A stretch of DNA of 64,000 nucleotides from contig JAIXQH010000070.1 in NCBI GenBank assembly GCA_027484055.1, positions 1-64,000 on the forward strand, given 5' to 3'. The position numbers and the translations under genes were made by a program. The first letter of the stretch is position 1. Each line of letters opens with the position of its first letter. Shown one piece after another: positions 50,676 through 60,427 of the stretch. The notes below the pieces were generated by a model. It saw nothing but the letters and a program-made list of their open reading frames with translations. It was not told the origin of the DNA and made no database searches. Source of the stretch: Verrucomicrobiaceae bacterium (lineage in GTDB: Bacteria; Verrucomicrobiota; Verrucomicrobiia; Verrucomicrobiales; Akkermansiaceae).

Positions 50676-51569
50676 TCACCCCTGAGTCGCAAGAGTGCCA
50701 GAGCGGCCGTCGATCTCTGCCATGACGATGGGTCTGACAGGTAAGTCTTTGCGGTTCGCCAATAAACTATGGGCGAGGTCATCCATGCGAACGAGTTCCA
50801 CGCCCGCCTTTTGAAACGCAACGAGCAAGGCCCGGAAAAGCGGCAGTTTCATCATGCCTTCGATCTCGGCGTGGATGGTCAGTACATTCGGACGATCCGC
50901 GCGGAGGAGGCTGAGGTAATGCGGCACGATGTGTTCATCCGGGTATTCCGGGCGACCGAGTAACTCGTCGAAGGTGGGCAGTGTGCTGGGGATTTCTAAG
51001 GTTTTAAAAATCTGCCCTGCGATTTCCGGGTAAAATGGCGATTCCCCCCGCACATCACTGGAGTAGAGCAAGCCGGCTTCATCATAGACTTGGCGGCTGT
51101 GAGCGCTGACCTGCCAACCGGGCGTGCCAGCCGTGGTGGCTGGGTGGCCGAAAATTCGCTCGAACTCGGCGAGCGCCTTGCCGAACTCCGCGCGCGTCTG
51201 CTCCAAGGACATCGTGGCGAGGTAGTCTTGCCACTTGAAATGGTCGTGGCAGTGGATGCCGATTTCGAAGCCAGCGTCGCGCACGCCCCGCATGATTTCC
51301 TGATTCCGCCTGCCGATGTGAGGAGCAGGCAAGAGCGTGCCGTTGAGCAGGGTGCGGATACCGTAGAGTTGCACCACGCTGGTGCGGCTGACTTTTTGGA
51401 AAAACCCAGGGCGGAACACGCGGCGGATCGCTTTACCTGTGTTGTCCGGGCCTAACGAAAACAGGAAACAAGCCGGCGCAGAAAACTCGGTGAGCAAGGA
51501 CTGGAGCGCCGGCACGCCTTCGCGCGTGCCTCGGTCCGTATCGACGTCCACCTTGAGGGCGAGAATCAT
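50676..51569 (-). CDS. arnD: ArnD-type deformylase (polysaccharide deacetylase family)
   Basis: A 297-residue protein. It removes the formyl group from undecaprenyl-phosphate-formyl-Ara4N. Motifs: KVDVDTDRGTREGVPAL (catalytic Asp), EIGIHCHDHFKWQD (metal His residues), TAGTPGWQVSA. It is the last gene of the arn operon, with a 4-bp overlap with the ArnA dehydrogenase gene. Confidence 0.9.
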   Translation of the reverse strand: MILALKVDVDTDRGTREGVPALQSLLTEFSAPACFLFSLGPDNTGKAIRRVFRPGFFQKVSRTSVVQLYGIRTLLNGTLLPAPHIGRRNQEIMRGVRDAGFEIGIHCHDHFKWQDYLATMSLEQTRAEFGKALAEFERIFGHPATTAGTPGWQVSAHSRQVYDEAGLLYSSDVRGESPFYPEIAGQIFKTLEIPSTLPTFDELLGRPEYPDEHIVPHYLSLLRADRPNVLTIHAEIEGMMKLPLFRALLVAFQKAGVELVRMDDLAHSLLANRKDLPVRPIVMAEIDGRSGTLATQG

Positions 51570-52612
51570 GATTCCCCGGTGAGATCGTGCACGTTCTGCT
51601 TCAAGTGGTAGTCCAGCGTGTGCCGGATGGCCGTCTTGAGATCAGTCTTAGGAGTCCAGCCGAGTGCTTCCTTGGCCGCCGTGATGGAAGGGACGCGGGT
51701 GTGGATGTCTTGATAGTATTTTCCGAAATACTCCATCGAAGACACGCTCACCACTTCCGCCGTCGCGACATGGTCGGCATAGTCGGGGTATTCCTTGAAG
51801 GCCTCTAACATGATCTTCGCCAGATCCGCCACGGAGACATTATTGTCTGGATTTCCGATGTTGAAAATCTTGCGTGAGGCGGCTCCATCCTTGTTTTCGA
51901 TGATCCGCAGCAAGCAGTCCACGCCGTCTTCGACGTAGGTGAACGAACGGCTTTGTGAGCCACCATCGACAAGTTGGATGGGCTTGCGGAAGATGATGTT
52001 ACTGATGAACTGAGTGAAAAGTCGTGAGCTGCCTTCCTTCGGCTCCATGACGTTATCTAGCTTAGGCCCGATCCAGTTGAAGGGGCGGAACAAGGTGTAG
52101 TCGAGATTGTCGCGGACGCCGTAAGCATAGATGACACGGTCGAGCAGCTGCTTGGAAGCCGCATAGATCCAACGTTGTTTGTCGATGGGGCCGTAAACCA
52201 TGTTACTGGTGGCCTCGTCGAGCACGTCTTCTGGAGACATGCCATAGACCTCTGAAGTGGAAGGGAAAATCAGACGCTTGTTATACTTCACACACTTGCG
52301 GGCAATTTCCAAGTTCGCCTCGAAGTCTAACTCGAACACGGTTAGCGGGTTTTTCACATACTGCACCGGGTTGGCAATCGCCACGAGTGGGACGACGACG
52401 TCGCATTTCTTAATGTGATACTCGATCCACTCGCGATTGATGGTGATGTCGCCTTCGACGAAGGTGAAGCGATCGTGGCCGAGGAGGTCAGTGAGTTTAT
52501 TATTACCGACATCCATGCCATAGACCTCCCAGTCTTTTTGCGCGAGGATGGCTTCGATGAGGCTGCTTCCGATGAAGCCGTTAGCTCCGAGAATGAGGAC
52601 TTTAAGTGGCAT
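51566..52612 (-). CDS. UDP-glucuronate decarboxylase domain of ArnA as a separate protein
   Basis: A 348-residue SDR enzyme that oxidises and decarboxylates UDP-glucuronate to UDP-4-keto-pentose. GANGFIGSSL (NAD site), FPSTSEVYGM (with Glu used in decarboxylation), YAASKQLLDR (Tyr and Lys) and QSRSFTYVEDGVDCL (Arg). It corresponds to the C-terminal half of E. coli ArnA. It precedes arnD and follows the formyltransferase gene with a 20-bp gap. Confidence 0.9.
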   Translation of the reverse strand: MPLKVLILGANGFIGSSLIEAILAQKDWEVYGMDVGNNKLTDLLGHDRFTFVEGDITINREWIEYHIKKCDVVVPLVAIANPVQYVKNPLTVFELDFEANLEIARKCVKYNKRLIFPSTSEVYGMSPEDVLDEATSNMVYGPIDKQRWIYAASKQLLDRVIYAYGVRDNLDYTLFRPFNWIGPKLDNVMEPKEGSSRLFTQFISNIIFRKPIQLVDGGSQSRSFTYVEDGVDCLLRIIENKDGAASRKIFNIGNPDNNVSVADLAKIMLEAFKEYPDYADHVATAEVVSVSSMEYFGKYYQDIHTRVPSITAAKEALGWTPKTDLKTAIRHTLDYHLKQNVHDLTGES

Positions 52613-52632
52613 GGTGGTATGACGTGGGAAAG

Positions 52633-53526
52633 TTAGAGAAGGGTGCCGATTTCAAGAGACGGGGCAGGAGCACCGCGCCATTCGTAGCGAGTGAGGACGA
52701 GTGCGCCATCACCGGTGGCGATAGTAAGTGGGTCAAGCGCAAGCACGGTTCCTGGCGCGCCTGCGGATGCGGTAGCCGGCTCAGCCCACCAGACCATCAG
52801 CCGGGCAGCGCCGTGATCGATAAAGGCGCCGGGGTAAGGATCCGTGACTGCGCGGATGAGGTTGAAAATTTCCAGCGAAGACCGAGTCCAGTCGATGCGG
52901 CCATCCTCCGGCTTCCGCCCGCCGAAGTAAGTCGCGGCGGACTCATCTTGTGCGGTTTCAACAGCGGTGCCAGTGAGGAGCGCATCGATCTGCCGCGCCA
53001 ACACGACCCGCGCACAGGGGAGCACCTTGCGGAACGCCTGCTCGGCACTGTCCTGTGGAGAAATTTCAACCCCTTCTTGATCCACGACAGCACCGGCGTC
53101 TGGATCTTTCACCATCCGGTGAAGCGTCATACCGATGCGGGATTCGCCATGGAGAACCGCCCAGTTGATCGGCGCGCGTCCGCGGTATTTCGGCAGTAAC
53201 GAGCCGTGGAGATTAAACGCCCCGAGCGGCGGCATCGCCAAAATGAGCGTGCCAATCATGTGACGGTAATAAACGGAAAGAATCAGGTCCGGCTTCATGG
53301 CCGCGATCTTTTCGCGCCACTCCGGGGTGTTGACTGAATCTGGCGTGAACACCGGAATGCCTTTTTCCTGCGCGGCGATGGCAGGAGTCTTAAACCAAAT
53401 TTTCTCGTCAGGGTGATCTTCGTGGGTGATCAGGCCGATCACGTGATCCCCGCGCTCAAGCAGCAACTCAAGACAGGCGAATCCAACTTCGCTGTAGCCA
53501 AAAAATAAAATTCGCGGACGACTCAT
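52633..53526 (-). CDS. UDP-Ara4N formyltransferase domain of ArnA as a separate protein
   Basis: A 297-residue enzyme that formylates UDP-Ara4N. The catalytic residues of the family are visible: FNLHGSLLPKYRGRAPINWA (Asn, His) and DPDAGAVVDQ (Asp). It corresponds to the N-terminal half of E. coli ArnA; its gene overlaps arnC by 4 bp. Confidence 0.9.
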   Translation of the reverse strand: MSRPRILFFGYSEVGFACLELLLERGDHVIGLITHEDHPDEKIWFKTPAIAAQEKGIPVFTPDSVNTPEWREKIAAMKPDLILSVYYRHMIGTLILAMPPLGAFNLHGSLLPKYRGRAPINWAVLHGESRIGMTLHRMVKDPDAGAVVDQEGVEISPQDSAEQAFRKVLPCARVVLARQIDALLTGTAVETAQDESAATYFGGRKPEDGRIDWTRSSLEIFNLIRAVTDPYPGAFIDHGAARLMVWWAEPATASAGAPGTVLALDPLTIATGDGALVLTRYEWRGAPAPSLEIGTLL

Positions 53527-54470
53527 GACTGGATTTCTAGCGTGTGACTGACATGGTAACGAGCACGATTTCTGACCACCTGATACGTGCGTCCTAGGTA
53601 TTCTCCAATCAGGCCGATGCCGACCATGCAGACACTTATGAGAAAAATGATGATGCCGATGAGCGTGAACAAGCCGCCTTCTTCCGGGCCGAGGATCAAG
53701 CGCCGCGTGGCCAGCACTAACACCAGAAACAACGACCCCGCCGAGCAGAGCATGGCAAAAATGGTGAAGATCTGCAACGGCGCGGTGGTGAAATAGGTGA
53801 TGAGGTCGAAATTCAGCCGCACCAGAGAATAGAGCGAGTAGTTCGACGTGCCAGCGTGGCGCTCCTCGTGGGCGACGGGAACCTCGGTGGGCCGCTGCGC
53901 CAGGCTGTAGGCCAGCGCGGGGATGAATGTATTCACCGCGCCGCTGCGGACGATGCCATCCACTACATTTCGCGAGTAGGCGCGCAGCATGCAGCCTTGG
54001 TCGGTCATGGTGATGCTGGTGAGGTGACTGCGGATCCAGTTGACGAGTTGGGACACGCGGCGGCGGAAAAAGCTGTCCTGCCGGTTCTGCCTCATGCCAC
54101 CGACGCAGTCGTAGCCAGCATCGGTCATTTCTAGAAGTTTGTAGATTTCCTCCGGTGGGTTTTGTAGGTCCGCGTCGAGGGTGACGATGACCTCGCCACG
54201 GACGCGCTCGAGGGCGGCCATCACCGCCATGTGCTGGCCGTAGTTCGCATTGAACTCGACCACCCGCGTGACATCTGGCCGTGCCGCGTGCTGGGCTGCG
54301 AGTAACTCATAGGATCGGTCTGCACTGCCATCATTGGTAAAAATGATTTCATAAGTGCGGCCGATGGCATCGAGCGCGGGGTAGAGACGAGAGAAGAGCG
54401 TGGGTAAATTTCCCTGCTCATTATAAACAGGGATGACCACAGAAAGTTGAATGGTGGCGGCGGTGCTCAT
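53523..54470 (-). CDS. arnC: Undecaprenyl-phosphate 4-deoxy-4-formamido-L-Ara transferase
   Basis: A 315-residue GT2 enzyme that moves formyl-Ara4N onto undecaprenyl phosphate. FTNDGSADRS and TLDADLQNPPEEI (DxD-like), DQGCMLRAYSR, and two C-terminal membrane segments (IFTIFAMLCSAGSLFLVLVL, LIGIIIFLISVCMVGIGLIG). Overlaps the arnB and formyltransferase genes by 4 bp each. Confidence 0.92.
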   Translation of the reverse strand: MSTAATIQLSVVIPVYNEQGNLPTLFSRLYPALDAIGRTYEIIFTNDGSADRSYELLAAQHAARPDVTRVVEFNANYGQHMAVMAALERVRGEVIVTLDADLQNPPEEIYKLLEMTDAGYDCVGGMRQNRQDSFFRRRVSQLVNWIRSHLTSITMTDQGCMLRAYSRNVVDGIVRSGAVNTFIPALAYSLAQRPTEVPVAHEERHAGTSNYSLYSLVRLNFDLITYFTTAPLQIFTIFAMLCSAGSLFLVLVLATRRLILGPEEGGLFTLIGIIIFLISVCMVGIGLIGEYLGRTYQVVRNRARYHVSHTLEIQS

Positions 54471-55594
54471 GCTTGGAGAACTTGGATCAGTGCCTCAGTG
54501 ACGCGACTGACATCGGCAAGCGTCATGCTTGGGAATAAGGGGAGGGTGAGGATGCGAGAAGCCACCGCTTCTGCGAGCGGGTAATCACCCTCGGCATGGC
54601 CTAAGCTGCGGTAAAGCGTGAAGCGATGAATCGCCGGGTAGTGAACGCCCGTGCCGATGCCGAGCACTTGGAGCTTCGCCATGACTTCCGCACGCGTGAG
54701 AGCGGCATTTTCCGGCAGGACCACTTGGAACATGTGCCAGTTACTCTGGGTGAAATCCGCGATTGGCAGCCCTAGACCGAGTGCATGGACCGCCGGCATA
54801 TCCAGTTGCGCGAAGTAGGCTCTCACTAGTTCGCGGCGCTTGCTTGTGAACTCATCCAGCCGGACCAGTTGCCCAAGTCCGACACGCGCGGCGACGTCGG
54901 TTAGGTTGAATTTCCCGCCCAGCACTTCCACGTCCATGCCATCCATTCCAGTGCGGACCACACCTTGCAGCCGATATTGCTCCGCCAGTTTCGCCTCCGC
55001 CTCGGAAGTCATCACCAAGCAACCCCCTTCGATGCTGGTGAGGTTTTTATTCGGGTGAAAACTGAAGGAGACAAGGTCACCGATTGAGCCGATCAGCTGT
55101 CCCCGCCATGAGCTCCCCATCGACTGGGCGGCATCTTCCACCACCCGCAGACCATGGCGTTTCGCAATTTCATAGAGCCGATCACGATCCACTGGTAAGC
55201 CGGCGAGATCGACCGGGATGATGGCTTTTGTGGCTGGCGAGATGGCGGACTCGATCCGTGCAAGGTCGATGTTGCGCGTCACGGGGTCGATGTCCACGAA
55301 CACCGGGCGAGCACCCACCGTTAAAATGACATTGCTCGTCGCCACCCAGGAAAGCGGTGTGGTGATGACCTCATCCCCCGGCCCGACCCCGGCGAGGCGC
55401 AGCGCGACTTCTAAGGTGGCGGTGCCTGAATTGAAGGCACGCACTGGACGCCCGCCGAAAAGCGTGGAGAGGGCCGCCTCAAACGCCTTCACCTTCGGCC
55501 CCGATGTAATCCAGCCAGAACGTAGCACCTCCGCCACTCCGGCGATGGTTTCCTCGTCGATGGTCGGGCAAGTGAGCGGTAAAGACGGCTGCAT
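54467..55594 (-). CDS. arnB: UDP-4-amino-4-deoxy-L-arabinose aminotransferase
   Basis: A 375-residue PLP-dependent aminotransferase of the DegT/ArnB family. The PLP Lys lies in SFSFHPNKNLTSIEGG, phosphate contacts in AFNSGTATLEVAL, and VVEDAAQSMGSSW carries the Asp. It turns UDP-4-keto-pentose into UDP-Ara4N. Context fixes the function; outside the operon it could be any sugar aminotransferase. Confidence 0.92.
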   Translation of the reverse strand: MQPSLPLTCPTIDEETIAGVAEVLRSGWITSGPKVKAFEAALSTLFGGRPVRAFNSGTATLEVALRLAGVGPGDEVITTPLSWVATSNVILTVGARPVFVDIDPVTRNIDLARIESAISPATKAIIPVDLAGLPVDRDRLYEIAKRHGLRVVEDAAQSMGSSWRGQLIGSIGDLVSFSFHPNKNLTSIEGGCLVMTSEAEAKLAEQYRLQGVVRTGMDGMDVEVLGGKFNLTDVAARVGLGQLVRLDEFTSKRRELVRAYFAQLDMPAVHALGLGLPIADFTQSNWHMFQVVLPENAALTRAEVMAKLQVLGIGTGVHYPAIHRFTLYRSLGHAEGDYPLAEAVASRILTLPLFPSMTLADVSRVTEALIQVLQA

Positions 55595-55603
55595 GGGTCA
55601 AGG

Positions 55604-57343
55604 TTACGGCAGGGACTTGCGGATGAGAACGAATTTATCCGTCTCTGCAAGCACAGTGTAAGAAATCGCCAACCTAGGCAGCGCCCGCTCAAAGAAACTT
55701 CTCCGCACCACTGCATAAGCGGCACCCGGCTCCTGCCATTGCCTAGCAAATGCCTCCTTTTTCAAGAAACGGGCTGCCGTCAACTCCGGCTCGGCATGGA
55801 TGCCAAATGTCAGCTCCCCGTCGTATTCGACCACGCTGATGAGTCGCTCCAGATAGACAGGCAGATCCTGTGTGTAAGTCCCTACGCTGTAAACCCGGTC
55901 CTCCGGCTTCAACATCGGGCGTAAAATCTCCGCAAAGCGCTTGGTCGAGGTTTTTTCAAAATACCCCCCACCATACCCCAGGATCATCAAAACCGCCCCA
56001 GTCGTCATCGCCACGGCCATCAGAGCGACCTTGTGATTTCCACCCCGGATGCCTTTCACGAAAATCACCGCCACGCCCACAAGCACCGAACCTACGATTC
56101 CGATCTGTAAGAATGGGAGGATTTCTTTCAGCAGCGTCTGACTCATCAGCCCGTCTTTCAGGTAAGCCGGGGCCACCAGAATGATGAGCGCGATAATGAC
56201 AAAGACCACCACCACGGCCCAAAACACGGCTCGCAATTTCTGCGTTGCTGGATTCCTCCAAATTCCAGCCATGGCATTTCCTAGCAAAACCGCACAGGCC
56301 GGGAAAACCGGTAAAATGTAAGGCACCAACTTCGATTGAGACTTCGAGAAAAAGGCAATCGTGAAGACCACCCAAATGACCAAAAACCACGCCTCCGAGT
56401 GATTTTTTCGCTCTTTCCAACCGCCCACCAAGGATTTTCTGACCGCTTCCCCGGAGAAGAACACCCACGGAAACAAGCCTCCTACGAAGATCGGCAAGAA
56501 GAACCACCAAGGCTCATAACGGCCGTGGATTTTCGTGGTGAATCGCTCCCAATGCTCGTGGATGAAGTAAAAGCTCAGGAAATCATGGTTCGCCTTCGCG
56601 GCGAAATAATGCCACGGCCCAGCCACCGCCAGCAGCAGCACCGTGCCGACCCATGGGTAAAATGGCCACAGCGGTCGCCAGCGATTCAGAAGGAGGGTCC
56701 ACAGAAAAAGGATGGCCCCGGGAATCGCGATGCCGATCAGCCCTTTGGACAAAGTCGCCAAGGCCATGAACCCATAAAACGCCATAAATAGCCAGAAGCG
56801 CCTCCAGCCTCTTGGTTCACGCATGGCTAAAATAAATGCAAATAGCGATCCGCTCATGGTCACCGCCACCGCCATGTCCAGCAGGATGATCTGGCTCATC
56901 ACGTAGTAGAGCAGCGTCGTCGCCAACACCACCGCCGCCCAAATCCCGGCCACCCGACCATAAATCACCCGTCCTGCAATGTAGCTCAAGAGGATGCCTA
57001 GCGCCGCAAAAAGCGCACCCCAGATCCGCCCCGTGAACTCACTCACCCCAAACTGCCGGATCGTCAGCGCAGAGAGCCAATAAACCAGTGGTGGCTTCTC
57101 GAAGTATTTCACGCCATTCAGTCGAGGTGTCACGAAGTCGCCCGAGACCGCCATTTCCCGGGGGATTTCCGTGTAGCGGCCTTCGTCCGGATTGCTGAGC
57201 GGGCGATCGCCGAGCAAAGCACAGCACCAGATCCCCGCCAGCACAGCGAGCAGCACCAAATCCCGTGCCCAAGAACCCGAACTCCAAAATGCCCCCTTAC
57301 GCGGGGCGACGACATCCGATGAAAAAGTGGTAGAAAGCGGCAT
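55604..57343 (-). CDS. arnT: Lipid A 4-amino-4-deoxy-L-arabinose transferase
   Basis: A 579-residue GT39/PMT-type membrane enzyme that transfers Ara4N from undecaprenyl phosphate to lipid A phosphate in the periplasm. The first loop has RPLSNPDEGRYTEIPREM (catalytic DE), followed by about a dozen membrane helices, with a soluble C-terminal domain from about residue 430. ATG 57343 (MPLSTTFSS) is chosen over a start 30 bp upstream. It is the first gene of the operon. Confidence 0.88.
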   Translation of the reverse strand: MPLSTTFSSDVVAPRKGAFWSSGSWARDLVLLAVLAGIWCCALLGDRPLSNPDEGRYTEIPREMAVSGDFVTPRLNGVKYFEKPPLVYWLSALTIRQFGVSEFTGRIWGALFAALGILLSYIAGRVIYGRVAGIWAAVVLATTLLYYVMSQIILLDMAVAVTMSGSLFAFILAMREPRGWRRFWLFMAFYGFMALATLSKGLIGIAIPGAILFLWTLLLNRWRPLWPFYPWVGTVLLLAVAGPWHYFAAKANHDFLSFYFIHEHWERFTTKIHGRYEPWWFFLPIFVGGLFPWVFFSGEAVRKSLVGGWKERKNHSEAWFLVIWVVFTIAFFSKSQSKLVPYILPVFPACAVLLGNAMAGIWRNPATQKLRAVFWAVVVVFVIIALIILVAPAYLKDGLMSQTLLKEILPFLQIGIVGSVLVGVAVIFVKGIRGGNHKVALMAVAMTTGAVLMILGYGGGYFEKTSTKRFAEILRPMLKPEDRVYSVGTYTQDLPVYLERLISVVEYDGELTFGIHAEPELTAARFLKKEAFARQWQEPGAAYAVVRRSFFERALPRLAISYTVLAETDKFVLIRKSLP

Positions 57344-57541
57344 AAACAGAGGCGCCCGACTCTGAACCCACAAAATGAGAATCCAATGAGAGCACCAAGA
57401 GTCTTTGAAATTCTACACTGCGCGGCAAGATCTTCTTGAGCTGAGTACTTAGGAAGTCGCATCGACCCGCCATTAAAAAAATCTCCACCTCACCCCAGTC
57501 CGGTGCTAGCCAAAGTCAAAGGGTTCTGCCAGTTTACTCAC

Positions 57542-58096
57542 ATGTCCAAAAAATCCATCTGGCTCCTCTTCACCGTGCTCCTGACCTGCACCGCCTCCTT
57601 GAGCGCGCAGGATGACTCCGGTGGCAAAAAGGAAACCCCCGAAGATTCCGCCAAAGACAAAGCGGGCGAAGCTGCAGGGCCCGCCAGATTTTGGCAGGCC
57701 AAGCTCGCAGGCGGACACTACATGGTCGCGCTCGACCACATCGCCTCCGTGAGTCGGCACAAGTATGTGCTAGATGGCACCCTCCTCATTGACGAGGTCA
57801 CCGTGGACTCTGTTGGCCAAGCGCTTGCGCGATTTTACGTCATCTCCCCCCTCACCGACGAGTCCCCCAGCAAGACCGCCAAGGACATCGCGCAACATGC
57901 GACCGACCTAAATGAAAAAGGCAGCGCCCGAGTCGGCATAGATATTAGCACCATGGTGGTGAAAAAATACCCGGAAACCACCCACGCCCGGACCGTCGAG
58001 TATCGCATCGGCGAGGAAAAAGATCTCAGCGCCCTCTTCGGCAGCGTGCGGAATGCTTGGGAAACCGGACGCGGCCGCATCTTCACTTCCAAGTGA
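57542..58096 (+). CDS. Exported protein of unknown function
   Basis: A 184-residue protein with signal peptide MSKKSIWLLFTVLLTCTASL, a short charged linker (GGKKETPEDSAKDKAGEAAG) and a compact alpha/beta domain (RFWQAKLAGGHYMVALDHIA). No family is recognised. ATG 57542 is chosen because it begins the signal peptide. Confidence 0.65.
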   Translation: MSKKSIWLLFTVLLTCTASLSAQDDSGGKKETPEDSAKDKAGEAAGPARFWQAKLAGGHYMVALDHIASVSRHKYVLDGTLLIDEVTVDSVGQALARFYVISPLTDESPSKTAKDIAQHATDLNEKGSARVGIDISTMVVKKYPETTHARTVEYRIGEEKDLSALFGSVRNAWETGRGRIFTSK

Positions 58097-58145
58097 ACTG
58101 GGATTTGAACTCGTCAGGGGCCGAGTTTATGAAAGTAATGGAGAA

Positions 58146-58637
58146 ATGCCAATGAGCTCATTTGAAACCAAAGTGCAGCAAACGCTCGCCAACCCGCTCA
58201 ATCAGGGAGAATTGGCCAATGCCGACGCCGTCGGCACCGTCGGCTCGCCCGAGTGCGGCGACATGCTGCGAATGTGGCTTAAATTCACGGAAAAAGACGG
58301 CAAGCGCGTCATTGACCGCGCCTCATTCCAAGCCTTCGGCTGCCAGACCGCCATCGCCGTGGCCTCCATGGCCACCGAACTGCTCAGGGGGAAAACCGCC
58401 GAGGAAGCCAAAATCCTCAGCGCCCAAGAACTCACCGGCGGCCTCGGGCCGCTGCCGCCCATGAAGATCCACTGCGGCCAACTCGTCGAAGGTGCCTTGC
58501 GAAATGCCTTGGAAAACGACGCTGGCGTCACTCCCGCACCCGAGCTCACTGCCGATTCAGGCTCTCTAGCGCCGACTCTCGTCTCCTCACTTCACCGCCC
58601 CGCAGGCGGCTCGATCCGGATCGTTCCCATCCCATAA
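58146..58637 (+). CDS. IscU/NifU N-domain Fe-S cluster scaffold protein
   Basis: A 163-residue protein with the three scaffold cysteines in place: GSPECGDML, FQAFGCQTAIAVASM and MKIHCGQLVEGAL. The Asp of CGD is also conserved. It assembles Fe-S clusters for transfer to apo-proteins. ATG 58146 and 58152 are both possible. The C-terminal 40 residues are variable. No iscS or sufS neighbour is visible. Confidence 0.88.
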   Translation: MPMSSFETKVQQTLANPLNQGELANADAVGTVGSPECGDMLRMWLKFTEKDGKRVIDRASFQAFGCQTAIAVASMATELLRGKTAEEAKILSAQELTGGLGPLPPMKIHCGQLVEGALRNALENDAGVTPAPELTADSGSLAPTLVSSLHRPAGGSIRIVPIP

Positions 58638-58665
58638 CCGACCCTTCAATTAGACCTTTTTTCCC

Positions 58666-60390
58666 GTGCTAGAACTCCAAGAAGTCGGCTTCAATATCCG
58701 CAAAAATGGCGAAGATGTCCCCCTCATCGACCAAGTCTCCGTCCGCGTCCCGAGAGGCCACTTCATGGCGATCGTCGGCCCTTCCGGTTGTGGGAAAACC
58801 ACCCTGCTGAAGACCATCGCCGGGCTGAATCCTGAGTCGTCTGGCGCTCTCTTCTGGGAAGGGAGAAATCTCTCAATCGACGGGGATTTCATGCCCTCCG
58901 AAATCGGCTACGTGCCGCAGTTTTCCATCGCCTATGACCCACTCACTGTGGATGAGTCCGTCGAAGCCGCCACTCGCCTACGGGTTCGCTCACAAGATAC
59001 TGCGGATCTGGATCAGCGGATCGACCGCGTCCTTGAAGAAACCGGCCTCACCCCCATCAGCGACCGCCAGGTGAAAGTCCTATCCGGTGGCCAAAAACGT
59101 CGCCTCGGGCTGGCCATGGAACTGGTGTCAGACCCAAAAATTCTCCTCTGCGACGAAGTCACCTCCGGTCTCGATCCCCGCTCGGAGCGAGAAATTGTCC
59201 GCCTGCTCCACGACCTCTCCCGCAAGGACGGGCGGATCGTACTCTCCGTCACGCACTCCTTGGCGCATTTGGAGCTCTACGACTCCATCCTCGTTCTGCA
59301 CGAGGGACGCGTTGCTTTCCACGGACCGCCGGAGCAGCTCAATCACTATTTTTCCGTCGCAGATACTGAAGAAGTTTACCCCAGACTCGCCGCCCAGACC
59401 TCCGAGCGCTGGCACACCTCATGGAGCAAGCATCGGGAGTCCTACGAACAAATGCTGGCCAAAAAACGCGCGGCCTTGATCTTTTCTGGTGTCCTCCAAG
59501 TCCCGGATGAAACTGCGTCCGCCACCGAAGATGTCCACCTGCCTAGCTTCTTCAGTCAATTCGCCACCCTCGTCTCACGCCGTTGGCGGATATTCTTCCG
59601 TGACCGTGGCCAAGTGTTACTCCAGCTCGCCATTATCCTCATTTTTCCGATTCTTGTGACCATCTTCAGTGATAAGGCATCTGGAAACATCCGCCGCTAC
59701 TCAGACACCAAGCAGTCAGACGTCTTCGCCGCGATTCAGGAGCAACAAAGTGTCCGCTCCGACCAAGCCAAGGTCGGCTCCGCCATCTCGGGCATCATCA
59801 TGTTCCAAGTGGTCCTCCTTTCTCTAATGGGCTCCAACAACTCAGCCCGGGAAATCGCCGGCGAGCGCCCCATTTATGAAAAGGAAAAATTCGGCGGCCT
59901 AAGACCGTCCGCCTACCTTGCCTCTAAAGTCGCCTTCCTCGCCTGTCTCGTCATCGGCCAGTCCCTATGGATGGCATTTTTCGTCAATTTCTTCGGCAGC
60001 TTCCGCGGCGACTTCATCCAGCACGCCTGCTTCCTGTTACTGGTGAATGCCGCGATGACGACGATCTGTCTCGCCATCTCCTCGCTCATGCGGACCGCAG
60101 AGCAGGCCTCGCTACTGTCGATTTACCTTGTGGGCTTCCAACTCCCCCTTTCCGGCTCCGTGCTGGCTCTACCCGAATACATCGAAGTCTTCACCCGCCC
60201 CTTCATTTCCGCCTACTGGGCATGGTCGGGCTCCGTGAACGCCCTGCAAACTCAAGTGAATGATGCGGTGAAGTCCGTCATCGACACCTCACTCTCATCC
60301 CACCAGTCCTGTCTCTATACCCTAGGCGCCCACATCGGCGTCGCCCTCATCGCGGCATGGGCAGGTGCCCGCCGCCCGCAGTGGGACTAA
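58666..60390 (+). CDS. ABCG-like half transporter (ATPase fused to ABC-2 permease)
   Basis: A 574-residue protein. The N-terminal ATPase has GPSGCGKTT, VLSGGQKRRLGLAMEL, LLCDEVTSGLD and VTHSLAH. The C-terminal part holds about six membrane helices (VLLQLAIILIFPILVTIF to LGAHIGVALIAAWAG) with the long EKEKFGGLRPSAYLASK loop of ABCG/White-type proteins. GTG 58666 is the start. The cargo is unknown. The next two genes encode envelope proteins that may work with it. Confidence 0.88.
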   Translation: MLELQEVGFNIRKNGEDVPLIDQVSVRVPRGHFMAIVGPSGCGKTTLLKTIAGLNPESSGALFWEGRNLSIDGDFMPSEIGYVPQFSIAYDPLTVDESVEAATRLRVRSQDTADLDQRIDRVLEETGLTPISDRQVKVLSGGQKRRLGLAMELVSDPKILLCDEVTSGLDPRSEREIVRLLHDLSRKDGRIVLSVTHSLAHLELYDSILVLHEGRVAFHGPPEQLNHYFSVADTEEVYPRLAAQTSERWHTSWSKHRESYEQMLAKKRAALIFSGVLQVPDETASATEDVHLPSFFSQFATLVSRRWRIFFRDRGQVLLQLAIILIFPILVTIFSDKASGNIRRYSDTKQSDVFAAIQEQQSVRSDQAKVGSAISGIIMFQVVLLSLMGSNNSAREIAGERPIYEKEKFGGLRPSAYLASKVAFLACLVIGQSLWMAFFVNFFGSFRGDFIQHACFLLLVNAAMTTICLAISSLMRTAEQASLLSIYLVGFQLPLSGSVLALPEYIEVFTRPFISAYWAWSGSVNALQTQVNDAVKSVIDTSLSSHQSCLYTLGAHIGVALIAAWAGARRPQWD

Positions 60391-60427
60391 TCTCTCCGCC
60401 TTAAAAAACACCAAACCCACCCATCCC

